DNA from: Candidatus Zambryskibacteria bacterium CG_4_9_14_3_um_filter_40_16
GTDB taxonomy: Bacteria; Patescibacteriota; Minisyncoccia; Phycocordibacterales; Zambryskibacteraceae
DNA: 15,686 bases
Assembly (NCBI GenBank): GCA_002791475.1
Contig: PFXE01000006.1
Span: 1-15,686 of the forward strand
Direction of reading: 5' to 3'
This document shows, in pieces, positions 6,170 to 14,600 of the stretch (position 1 is its first letter; each line of letters begins with the position of its first letter). Below the pieces are notes generated by a model. That model made no database searches, was not told the DNA's origin, and worked only from the letters and a program-made list of their open reading frames with translations. The position numbers and the translations under genes were made by a program.

Positions 6170-7655
6170 AAAATTTCAATCGGGGGTGGTGACTTTGGAA
6201 ATAATGATTGCTTTTGCCGTGCTTATATTGAGCATATCAGCGGTAATTATGGTGGTTTTTGGTAACCAGTCAATCATCATTGACACGGAAAATAACAGTG
6301 AAGCTTTGCGCAAGGCGGTCTTTGGACTAGAGGAGGCGAGGGCGAGAAGTGGCACTGATTTTTATTCTATCGTTACCAAAACCGAGAAAGAATTTTCTGG
6401 CGCATTAGAATATACAAAAACTCTTCTTGTTGAAAATATAACGCGGTGCAAAAAACAAGCCACAAGCACCGTTTCTTGGGCAACCAATAACCAGAAAACG
6501 CAGAAAATTGAGTTAACCACATATTTGACCAATGTTGCGGAAGCACTGGCTTTGGGTGGAGATTGCGCGAGTGAAAAAACAAATTCCGGTTGGAACAATC
6601 CGCAGATATTCGCGAGTGACAATATCAACACCAGTAAAATTAATACTGTTGATGTCTTAAACGGAATTGCCTACTTTGGCACCAATGATTCGCCATACAT
6701 AGAAATTGCCGACACAAGAAACGCAACATTGGTTCAAACCGGCGGTCTTTTGGTTAATTTTTCAAATAATTTTAGCGCCTCTTGGCCAATAAATGATTTG
6801 GACGCTATAGAGTGGCGCAATCCGTCAACTGGGATAATAAAAAATTTTGTATTTGTGGCAATAGCAACATCCACCAACCAACTTAATATTATTGATGTCA
6901 CAGACATTCAAAATCCTTCTTTGGTGGCGGAGAGAACACTTAACAACGTTGACCCCGACGGCTCTTTTCCGGAGGGTTACAAACTTTTTTATTACAAAGA
7001 TCGTCTGTATATAGGGACACGTGAAACGGCCGGAGCCGAATTTCATATTTTTAATGTTTCAGACCCGACCAACCCAGTAGAAATTGGCCAGGGTATTTCT
7101 TTAAACATAACCGTTAACGATATTGTAATAAAAGAGCAAAATGTGAATGGTGATATAAAGAGGTTCGCGTATTTGGCAACAAGTCAGGATTCAGGTGAGC
7201 TCAAAGTGTATGATGTAACAAATTTTGACAATAGTGGTATTATCACGGAAATATCCCAAGCTAAACAAAATCTGACCGGAATTCAAAACGGACAAAGTCT
7301 CTACATTGTCGGAAACAATTTGTATTTTGGGAGACAGTCAACATCCAACGGTCCGGATTTGTATGTTTATGATATTTCCAATCCTCAATTGGGTCTTAAC
7401 CTTCTTGGTGTAGGTGACGTAGAAACTGCTGTGACACGAATTGTTGGAAGTGGTAGGTTTGTATTTTTGGCAACAGAAAAGAATGGTCAGGAAATACAGG
7501 TGTGGGATATTTCTGACTCGTCTAATTTATCGCGAATTAAAAATTACAACTTATCCCAAATATCAAAATTGGGAATTGATTACGAAAATAATTTTTTATA
7601 TGCTGTGGGACAAACGACGCCAAATTTTCAAATGATTTATAGTCCTAATATATAA
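6153..7655 (+). CDS. Minor prepilin (GspI/PilV position) fused to LVIVD beta-propeller
   Basis: This 500-residue protein joins a pilin N-terminus to a large extracellular domain. The leader ends in Gly11 and the mature end is VVTLEIMIAFAVLILSIS, with Glu at +5 and Val rather than Phe at +1. A short pilin-like stretch with a few Cys residues follows. Then come about seven repeats starting near residues 172, 232, 285, 339, 390, 436 and 481. Each has a strand such as LYIGT or VFLAT, then about 10-15 residues later a VYDVTN/VWDISD/IIDVTD motif, as in LVIVD propellers. I infer a seven-bladed propeller displayed at the pilus tip. GTG 6153 is the likely start, overlapping the previous gene by 17 bases; an ATT at 6162 behind AAGGTGG is a less likely alternative. 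Confidence 0.8.
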   Translation: MESIGKKFQSGVVTLEIMIAFAVLILSISAVIMVVFGNQSIIIDTENNSEALRKAVFGLEEARARSGTDFYSIVTKTEKEFSGALEYTKTLLVENITRCKKQATSTVSWATNNQKTQKIELTTYLTNVAEALALGGDCASEKTNSGWNNPQIFASDNINTSKINTVDVLNGIAYFGTNDSPYIEIADTRNATLVQTGGLLVNFSNNFSASWPINDLDAIEWRNPSTGIIKNFVFVAIATSTNQLNIIDVTDIQNPSLVAERTLNNVDPDGSFPEGYKLFYYKDRLYIGTRETAGAEFHIFNVSDPTNPVEIGQGISLNITVNDIVIKEQNVNGDIKRFAYLATSQDSGELKVYDVTNFDNSGIITEISQAKQNLTGIQNGQSLYIVGNNLYFGRQSTSNGPDLYVYDISNPQLGLNLLGVGDVETAVTRIVGSGRFVFLATEKNGQEIQVWDISDSSNLSRIKNYNLSQISKLGIDYENNFLYAVGQTTPNFQMIYSPNI

Positions 7656-7657
7656 CA

Positions 7658-8116
7658 ATGAATAAAGGATTCACATTAATAGAAACGATGATATACATAG
7701 CTCTACTTACAATAATAATGACAGGAGCTCTTATTTCCATATACCAAATTTTCCAAAGCGTGAACAGTATAAATACAAAGGTTTCAATACAAAATGAAGG
7801 TAATTTTGTATTGAAAAAAATTAACTGGACACTGTCCGGAGTAGAAAGTATAGATATCCCCTCTGCTGGTGAATTTTCAGATACACTTTCTGTTACCAAA
7901 ACAGGTGGAGCTCAAATTACAATTAGACACAATCCCGCCAATCAATCTGTTGAAATTCAGAATGGGACAGAAAATCCTTTTATTCCAATAACCAGTAACA
8001 ACATCCAAGTTACGAGTCTGGGATTTGAGGCCACAACATCCCCCGTCTTGGGGGTTACGGCAACAACAACTCTTGGAAATACAGTGTTTCAAACCCTGAA
8101 ATACTTAAGAAAATGA
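7658..8116 (+). CDS. Minor prepilin, GspJ/PilW-like
   Basis: This is a 152-residue prepilin with a very short leader, MNKG, cut before FTLIETMIYIALLTIIMTGA, with Glu at mature +5. The helix continues to about residue 60 (EGNFVLKKINWTLSG), a pattern common in GspJ/PilW proteins. The rest is a small beta domain rich in Thr, Ser and Asn, as expected for an exported subunit. It sits third of four in the pilin block, matching the J/PilW position. The start is 2 bases after the previous stop, with no Shine-Dalgarno, so coupled translation is likely. The stop TGA shares bases with the next ATG. Assignment to J/W relies on gene order more than on sequence. Confidence 0.8.
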   Translation: MNKGFTLIETMIYIALLTIIMTGALISIYQIFQSVNSINTKVSIQNEGNFVLKKINWTLSGVESIDIPSAGEFSDTLSVTKTGGAQITIRHNPANQSVEIQNGTENPFIPITSNNIQVTSLGFEATTSPVLGVTATTTLGNTVFQTLKYLRK

Positions 8117-8523
8117 CATATATAACAAAACAGAAAACGGAAAAAGGTTTTATTGCGTTAATGTCGGCTATTATTATTTCCGCGATTTTGCTTTTGGTGG
8201 TTTCGGCTTCAAACTTTTCAGGGTTTTACGGAAGGTCTAATGTGCTTGAGTCGGAATTAAAAGAACAAAGCGTCGCTTTGGCTGAAGCGTGCGCTACTAC
8301 CGCTCTGATTAAAATGGCATCCGATAAACTATATAATCCTGTGAATGAAATACAAAATGTGGGAATAGGAAATTGCACGATAAAAAACATCTCCACTGTC
8401 GGAAATCGTAAAATAATCACTGTAGAATCTGACTACAAAAACGCGCTTACCAAAATTAATATAAAGGTTGATCCAATCAATGCGCAGGTAGAGTCTTGGG
8501 AGGAGGTTGCTGTCTCCGATTGA
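8113..8523 (+). CDS. Minor prepilin, GspK/PilX-like
   Basis: This 136-residue protein has a leader ending in Gly12, then FIALMSAIIISAILLLVVSAS. The residue at mature +5 is Met, not Glu. Lack of Glu5 is a known trait of GspK-type subunits, which cap the pseudopilus tip, and supports the K/PilX position. A helix containing SVALAEACATTALIKMA matches the PilX N-terminal region, where LAEA-like motifs are common. Two Cys residues (AEACAT, IGNCTI) may pair. It is much shorter than a true GspK of about 300 residues and lacks that protein's large insertion. The start overlaps the previous stop (ATGA). It is the last gene of the operon and is followed by convergent rpoD after 32 bases. Confidence 0.78.
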   Translation: MTYITKQKTEKGFIALMSAIIISAILLLVVSASNFSGFYGRSNVLESELKEQSVALAEACATTALIKMASDKLYNPVNEIQNVGIGNCTIKNISTVGNRKIITVESDYKNALTKINIKVDPINAQVESWEEVAVSD

Positions 8524-8555
8524 ATACCCGGATATTGCGGAAAACTCACTTTAAC
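8524..8555. other. Convergent gap between pilus operon and rpoD
   Basis: Only 32 bases lie between the two convergent stop codons. A seven-base inverted repeat (8530-8536 with 8558-8564) spans the rpoD stop but has a 21-base loop and no T-run on either side. No convincing terminator is visible, so transcripts from the two operons may overlap as antisense or rely on other termination. Confidence 0.4.
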
Positions 8556-9821
8556 TTAATATCCCTTTAGTTTGTTTATTTTTTCGTGTTGGCGAATTTT
8601 TTCGTGAGCTTTCGCCTCAATCTGCCTTATGCGTTCTCTTGTTACACCAAAAACCTTTCCCACTTCTTCTAGTGTATGAGTGAATCCATCAACAAGACCA
8701 TGCCTCATTTCAAGTATCTTTCTTTCTTTTGCAGGAAGATCATCTAAAATTTCACGAACTTGGTCACGAATAATACGCCTTGATGATTCCTGGTCAGGAG
8801 AAAGTATTTTTTCATCGGCAAGAAAATCCCCCAATTTACTCTTGCCGTCATCATCTTCCCCAACGGGACTTTCCAGAGAAACAGTATTTTGATCTATTTT
8901 TTCTATATGATAAATCTTGTCAACTTCCATATTCATTTCAGCCGCTATTTCTTCAGGCAATGGGTCTCTTCCCAGATCTTGTGTTAAACGCCTTACAACT
9001 TGTTTATATTTGGCAATGGTTTCCACCATATGAACCGGAACACGAATGGTTCTTGATTGGTCGGCCAGAGCTCTAGTTATTGCTTGTCTAATCCACCAGG
9101 TTGCATATGTTGAAAATTTATATCCCTTTTTCCAATCAAATTTATCAACAGCTTTGAAAAGGCCGATATTCCCCTCTTGTATAAGATCAAGAAGCGTAAG
9201 GTCTGGGCTTCTTCCTACATATTTTTTGGCTATTGAAACAACCAAACGCAAGTTAGCACGGGCTAGCAGATTTTTTGCTTCTTCGTCACCAGATTCAATT
9301 CTTTTTGCCAACTCTTTTTCTCGAGCCCCCGGAATAAGTGGATATTGACCAATTTCTTTAAGATACATTTGAATGGAGTCAAAAGAAGAATCACTTTTGT
9401 TATATCTATATTTGTTTTTTCCTATCTCTTCTTCGGGAGTAAGATTGAGAAGTCCGCCGCCCTCAAGAATATCTATGCCGGCTGTATGCAGTTTGTTATA
9501 TAAATCTTCAAGAAAAATAATCTCCTCTTCAATTTTGGGAAACTCTCTTAGAATCTCATCGTATGTTACAAACCCCCTGGCTCTGCCTTTTTCAATCAGT
9601 CTACTGACTTTCGCTACCGTTTCTGCTTCCTTTTTCTTGGCCTTTGTTTTCGGTAACTTTTTTACTATTTTTTTGGAGTATTTTTTGGAAGCTTTTTTGG
9701 CTTTGGTCTTTGATGTTTTTTTTGGTTTTTTGAGATTTTTTTTGACGATTTTCTTTTTATTCTTACTGCTTTTTTTGATGGTTTTCCTCATTTTTTTTGT
9801 TTTATTATTTTTCTTTGCCAT
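8556..9821 (-). CDS. rpoD: Primary RNA polymerase sigma factor RpoD (sigma-70) with lysine-rich N-terminal tail
   Basis: This 421-residue sigma factor directs RNA polymerase to promoters. Residues 1-64 contain 34 lysines with Thr, Ser, Ala and Pro, like a histone H1 tail. A region 1.1-like helical domain follows (about 65-120), then region 1.2 (MYLKEIGQYPLI). Region 2 holds DLIQEGNIGLFKAVDKF from 212 and FSTYATWWIRQAI, region 3 includes DLGRDPLPEEIA, and region 4.2 has the helix-turn-helix TLEEVGKVFGVTRERIRQIE from 383. The full set of core regions supports a housekeeping sigma. ATG 9821 is chosen over an in-frame TTG at 9869 inside dnaG. It lies 28 bases after the dnaG stop with no Shine-Dalgarno, and a promoter-like sequence sits directly upstream. 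Confidence 0.93.
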   Translation of the reverse strand: MAKKNNKTKKMRKTIKKSSKNKKKIVKKNLKKPKKTSKTKAKKASKKYSKKIVKKLPKTKAKKKEAETVAKVSRLIEKGRARGFVTYDEILREFPKIEEEIIFLEDLYNKLHTAGIDILEGGGLLNLTPEEEIGKNKYRYNKSDSSFDSIQMYLKEIGQYPLIPGAREKELAKRIESGDEEAKNLLARANLRLVVSIAKKYVGRSPDLTLLDLIQEGNIGLFKAVDKFDWKKGYKFSTYATWWIRQAITRALADQSRTIRVPVHMVETIAKYKQVVRRLTQDLGRDPLPEEIAAEMNMEVDKIYHIEKIDQNTVSLESPVGEDDDGKSKLGDFLADEKILSPDQESSRRIIRDQVREILDDLPAKERKILEMRHGLVDGFTHTLEEVGKVFGVTRERIRQIEAKAHEKIRQHEKINKLKGY

Positions 9822-9827
9822 TTTGGT

Positions 9828-9857
9828 ATTAAATTTAAAAATTAATTTTTTATTCAA
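9828..9857 (-). promoter_or_regulatory. Possible rpoD promoter, leaderless spacing
   Basis: On the minus strand TTGAAT (9857-9852), an 18-base spacer and TTTAAT (9833-9828) are followed by exactly six bases before the rpoD ATG. This would allow rpoD to be made separately from rpoBC-dnaG, from an mRNA starting at the ATG. The region is very AT-rich, so a chance match is possible. Confidence 0.35.
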
Positions 9858-11598
9858 CCGACTCACCAACGGTTTTTTTCTTCGTTAACTCACCAAGTTT
9901 AACTGAAATACTTTGGCAAACTTTGAGTAATTCTTTAGCCTTTTTTTCATCATGTTTCTGCTCATGTTCTTGAAGCTCGGACATTGCATTAAGAAATTCC
10001 TCGCGTAAAAAATCTTCTTCAAAGTGCGACAACAGCTCGTTTATTTCTTTTTTTAACTTGTCGCTATTATCATAATATGCTTCCGATTCAAATACTAATT
10101 CTTCATTTTCACCCTTGTAATCATTCAGGATCTTATTCAGACCATCTTCACCAACAAACTTCTTTATCGCAGACCTAACATCTTTAACCGAGACTACGGG
10201 TTCTTCCACGGACTCCAACCAACTTATAATTCCCACGATTCTTCTTTGAACGGAGCTTCTTTTTTTGCGTTCATCAGAAAGAATTTTTGCATCTATGGAA
10301 TCAGCTTCTTGTATTATGTTTGGCTGTTTAGTGTTTTTTAAGTCATTCCATATCGCTTCTTCGCGAATTCCTGTTTTTCTGGATATTTGAGAAACAAAGT
10401 GCGATTGTTCTATTGAGCTTTGTAACATTGCCACATACGGTAAAACTCTCAACTGAATCTCTTTTGCTGTTTTTATTTTATCTTTTTTCTCTAACAATAA
10501 GTGGTCTAAATAAAAATCGATTATATGTTTTGAGTTTCTTAAAGAATCTTTCCAAAGTTCAATATCTTTACATATAAGTGAAGCCGGATCTAAACCGGCC
10601 GGCAATTGGGCTACTTTAACCTCCATACCCATTGACAATGCCAGTACTGCGCTCTTATTTGTAGCCATAAATCCGGCATTGTCCGAATCAAAAACCATTA
10701 GGATTTTGTTTGATAATTTCCTTAACTTATCAAGATGCTCTCGAGTAAATGCCGTACCGGAAGTGGCCACCGTATTGGTAGAACCCGACTGATGACTCAT
10801 AAGCAAATCCATTTGCCCCTCAACCAAAACTGAATAGTCCTTGGAACGAATAAAGTTTTTAGCTTTGTTTATACCATACAAAACTTCACTTTTCCTAAAA
10901 AGGATGGTTTCCGGAGTATTGAGATACTTGGGAGCATTTTTACTCTCATGAAATATCCTTCCGCTAAAACCTATTATTCTGTTTGAGTTGTCAAAGATTG
11001 GAAACATTATTCTTCCACGGAAAACATCGTAATACCCGGCACCATCAGAAGATTGACTTTCACTTTTCTTCGCCAAACCAGACTTTACAATTTCTTCTTC
11101 TTTGAAATCTTTTTCTTTAAGATACTGAATCAGACTTCTCCATTCGTCGTTCACAAAACCCAACCTCCATTCCTCAATTGTTTCCTTCTTGAGCCCTCTT
11201 TTTTCCAAATATTGAATTACATCTGGATTATCATTTAGGTTTTTTACGAAAAACAATGTCGCAGTTTCCAGTGTCTGATATAAACGCTCCTTCTCTCCTT
11301 TTTCTTTCAGATTTACTCTTTCAAGAGGCACCCCCGCTCTCTCGGCTAAAATTTTTAATGAGCCAAGAAAATCAGTGCCTTCAAATTCTTGTACAAAAGT
11401 AAAAATGTCCCCTTTTACTCCGCAACCAAAACAATAATAACTGCCACGAGAAGGAGAAACGAAAAAAGACGGTGTTCTTTCGTTGTGAAAAGGACACTTA
11501 GCTTTGAAATTGTTTCCAGACTTCTCTAGTTTGATATAAGAAGAAATGACTTCTTCAATGGGTAGTTTGTCTTTTATTTTTTCTACGGAGGATGACAT
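9850..11598 (-). CDS. dnaG: DNA primase DnaG
   Basis: This 582-residue primase makes RNA primers for DNA replication. The N-terminal CHC2 zinc-binding domain is intact (Cys35, His38, Cys56, Cys59, in CPFHNERTPSFF...CFGCG). The catalytic core and Toprim domain follow, with Glu260 in VEGQMD and the metal-binding Asp304 and Asp306 in VFDSDNAG. The later part includes a segment matching the helicase-facing linker (ISRKTGIREEAIW), then a helical C-terminus likely to contact DnaB, which is too divergent to assign firmly. The length is near the usual 580-600. It begins 71 bases after the rpoC stop with no Shine-Dalgarno and is followed by rpoD, the same dnaG-rpoD pairing as in the classic macromolecular synthesis operon. 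Confidence 0.95.
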   Translation of the reverse strand: MSSSVEKIKDKLPIEEVISSYIKLEKSGNNFKAKCPFHNERTPSFFVSPSRGSYYCFGCGVKGDIFTFVQEFEGTDFLGSLKILAERAGVPLERVNLKEKGEKERLYQTLETATLFFVKNLNDNPDVIQYLEKRGLKKETIEEWRLGFVNDEWRSLIQYLKEKDFKEEEIVKSGLAKKSESQSSDGAGYYDVFRGRIMFPIFDNSNRIIGFSGRIFHESKNAPKYLNTPETILFRKSEVLYGINKAKNFIRSKDYSVLVEGQMDLLMSHQSGSTNTVATSGTAFTREHLDKLRKLSNKILMVFDSDNAGFMATNKSAVLALSMGMEVKVAQLPAGLDPASLICKDIELWKDSLRNSKHIIDFYLDHLLLEKKDKIKTAKEIQLRVLPYVAMLQSSIEQSHFVSQISRKTGIREEAIWNDLKNTKQPNIIQEADSIDAKILSDERKKRSSVQRRIVGIISWLESVEEPVVSVKDVRSAIKKFVGEDGLNKILNDYKGENEELVFESEAYYDNSDKLKKEINELLSHFEEDFLREEFLNAMSELQEHEQKHDEKKAKELLKVCQSISVKLGELTKKKTVGESVE

Positions 11599-11669
11599 TT
11601 AATACTGGTTGTCAAACATTAACCGACCGCACATATAAGCAACAAGAAAGGGGGTTGAAAGTGTTATGC

Positions 11670-14600
11670 CTATTTTACCCCTCTGCTGATCAAATCCTTT
11701 ATCATTTTATTTTTAGGACTTCCTTCATATCCCGTGCCCGCGGGTATAATTCTTCCTATAATAACATTCTCCTTAAGACCGACCAGTTTGTCTTCACTAC
11801 CACGAATAGCGGCGGCAATAAGAATTCTGGTGGTGTGTTGGAAAGATGCGGCAGAAAGAAAACTGCTTCGCGACAAAGAAACCTCGGTTATACCCATAAG
11901 CATGGGGGTGAATTTTGCCTCTTCCTTTCCGGCTTTTTTGACTTTTTCATTTTCTTGCAGTAAAACCCCCACTCGCACAACATCTCCTTTATTGTAGTTT
12001 GTGTCGCCGCCATCTACTATCTTTCGTCTAGAAAACATTTGACGAATAATAACTTCAATATGCTTTCTGGACACCGATTCCCCTTGAAGCTCATAGGGCT
12101 TACTGATTTCTTTAATAATATAATCTTGTGTCACCTCTCGTCCGGCATACTTAAATAATTCATCGGGGTCAGCCGAGCCGTCCGTAAGTCTGTCTCCTTT
12201 TTTAATACTATCTCCCGTCTTTACCAAAATCATTCTATTGGGAGCAACAGTATATTCAACCTTGTCCTTTGTTTTGGATTGTTCATCAGGAAGTACAACT
12301 ATGAATCTTTCCGTTTCATTTTTTCTTACTTCAGTCACCGTACCGCTGACGTGGCTAACCACGGCGGGATTTTTTGGTTTTCGATTTTCAAATATTTCTT
12401 CAACCCTTGGTAAGCCCGAGGTGATATCACCGCCCACAGAAGCAGTGCCTCCTGCGTGAAATGTTCTCATTGTTAGCTGAACGCCGGGCTCTCCAATTGC
12501 TTGTGCAGCCACCGTTCCTACCGCCTCACCTATATCAATAACTTTTTGTTTTCCGAGATCAACACCGTAACATTTAACGCAAATACCATTAACAGATTTA
12601 CAAACCAAAGGAGATCTGACCAAAACCTTATTTACTTCTTTTGATTCTATAAGGATGGCATCTTTTTTTGTTAAGAAATCTCCTTTTTTGAAAATAATTT
12701 TTCCTTCCTTGTCTAAAACATCTTCCGCAAGAAACCTTCCCCTTATGTTTTTTGCAAGGGACGCTTCTATGCCCGCGGAGTTTATGGAAGTCACAACGAT
12801 ACCTTCTTCGGTTCCGCAATCTTCCTCGGTTATAATTGCATCTTGCGCCACATCAAAGAGTCTTCTTGTCATATAACCAGCCTTTGCGGTATTAAGAGCG
12901 GTATCGGTAAGACCTTTTCTTGACCCGTGAGTGGTAATAAAATATTCAAGGGGGGTTAATCCCTCTTTGTTGCATGACAGAATCGGAAATTCAATTGTTT
13001 CTCCCGCGGTATTGGTGATGAGACCCTTCATCCCAGCCATTTGAGTAAGTTGGGAAACAGAACCTCTTGCGCCGGAGTGGAGCATGTCCGAAACGGAGCT
13101 ATTTTTGGCCAAAACCTTAGGAACAAGAATTTCAATTTCTCCCTTGGCAGAATGCCAAATTTCTATATGTTTTCTCAACCTCTCATCTTCTGACATCAAA
13201 CCTTGGTTAAACTGCTCCACTACTTCATCAGCTTTAACTTTGGCAACTTTTATAATGTCCCATTTTTCTTTTGGGACAACGACATCATCAATTCCCCAAG
13301 TAATACCGGAATATGTTGCGTATTTGAATCCGAAGCTTTTTACTTTATCAAGAATGGGTGGAATGTTATCAACACCATATCTTTCTATAAGATCATCAAC
13401 CAATAGAGCCATTTTCTTTCTGTCCACTTCATGGTTTACGAACGGATAATCCTTGGGCAAAACACTGTTAAACAGAAGTCGCCCCACCGTAGTTTCAATC
13501 AACTTCCCTTCAAATTCCTTGTACTTTTCAGAATCGGTACCCAGCACCTTTATAAGTGCCCGAAAACCAACTTCACCAAAATCATATCCTGTAATAGCAC
13601 TGTTTGGGTTTGAAAATATTTTCCCTTCACCCTTTTCCCCCTCTACCGTTTTTGTCATCCAGTAACACCCCATAACTATATCCAACATTTTGGCTATAAC
13701 TGTTGGCTCTCCATTTCCCGGTTTGAGAATGTTTTTATCGGAAGCCATTATATATTTAGCCTCCAGTTGCGCTTCATTTGAAAGTGGTACATGAACCGCC
13801 ATTTGGTCTCCATCAAAATCAGCGTTGAATGCGGTGCAAACAAGAGGGTGGACTTGGATGGCGTTTCCCTCAATTAAAACTGGCTTGAATGCCTGTATAC
13901 CGAGACGGTGCAAGGTGGGAGCACGATTTAGTAAAACATATTTTTCTTTGATTACTTCTTCTAAAATTGCCCAAACCTCGGGAATACCATCCTCTATAAG
14001 ACGGCTGGCACCTCTAATATTAAATGCCAGTTCTTTGCTAATCAGTTGCGATATAACAAACGGTCTAAAAAGCTCAAGGGCCATATGTTTAGGAAGTCCG
14101 CATTCGTGTATTTTGAGATCAGGACCAACCACAATCACAGAACGTCCGGAGTAATCCACGCGCTTTCCTAAAAGATTTTGACGAAACAGTCCTCTTTTTC
14201 CTTTGAGATTATCCGCCAAAGATTTTAATGGTCTTCTTTGCGCTTGACTTCCAGCGGCAGAAACCGCGCTTCCATGCCTTATAGAGTTATCAATGAGAGC
14301 ATCTACCGCTTCTTGAAGGATTCTCTTCTCATTCCTTAAAATTACATCGGGAGCGTTAATATCCTTCAATTTCTTCAAACGATTGTTTCGATTGATTACT
14401 CTGCGATAGAGGTCGTTGACATCGGATGTCGCGTAACGACCACCGTCCAATGGGACCATTGGCCTTAGTGCGGGAGGTATAACCGGTATTCTGGTCAAGA
14501 ACATCCATTCGGGTCTTACTCCGGACAAAGTCATCTGGTGAACAAGACTGATGCGTTTGTTGAGTTTCGGCATTTCAAGCGCACTGGCACCTTCTGCCTT

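Noticed and set aside
3387..8523. Type II secretion system instead of type IV pilus
   Set aside because: The H-I-J-K order fits both, but no GspC, GspD, GspL or GspM gene is present, the K-type protein is short, and the propeller fusion suits a surface tip. The two systems are related, so this is not absolute.
8530..8564. Inverted repeat between the convergent operons as a bidirectional terminator
   Set aside because: The stem is only seven bases with a 21-base loop and there is no T-run on either strand.
9822..9869. TTG start for rpoD overlapping dnaG
   Set aside because: ATG 9821 is available, and the added residues cover the dnaG stop and the promoter-like sequence and show no sigma similarity.
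9373..9888. Plus-strand open frame with a long hydrophobic Phe/Leu-rich segment opposite rpoD
   Set aside because: It is the antisense image of the lysine codons of the sigma tail (AAA/AAG read as TTT/CTT) and has no independent support.
11599..11669. Separate promoter for dnaG (TTTCAA-16-TTATAT on the minus strand)
   Set aside because: A match can be made in the rpoC-dnaG gap, but it is weak, and simple co-transcription with rpoC explains the layout. It was not listed as a feature.
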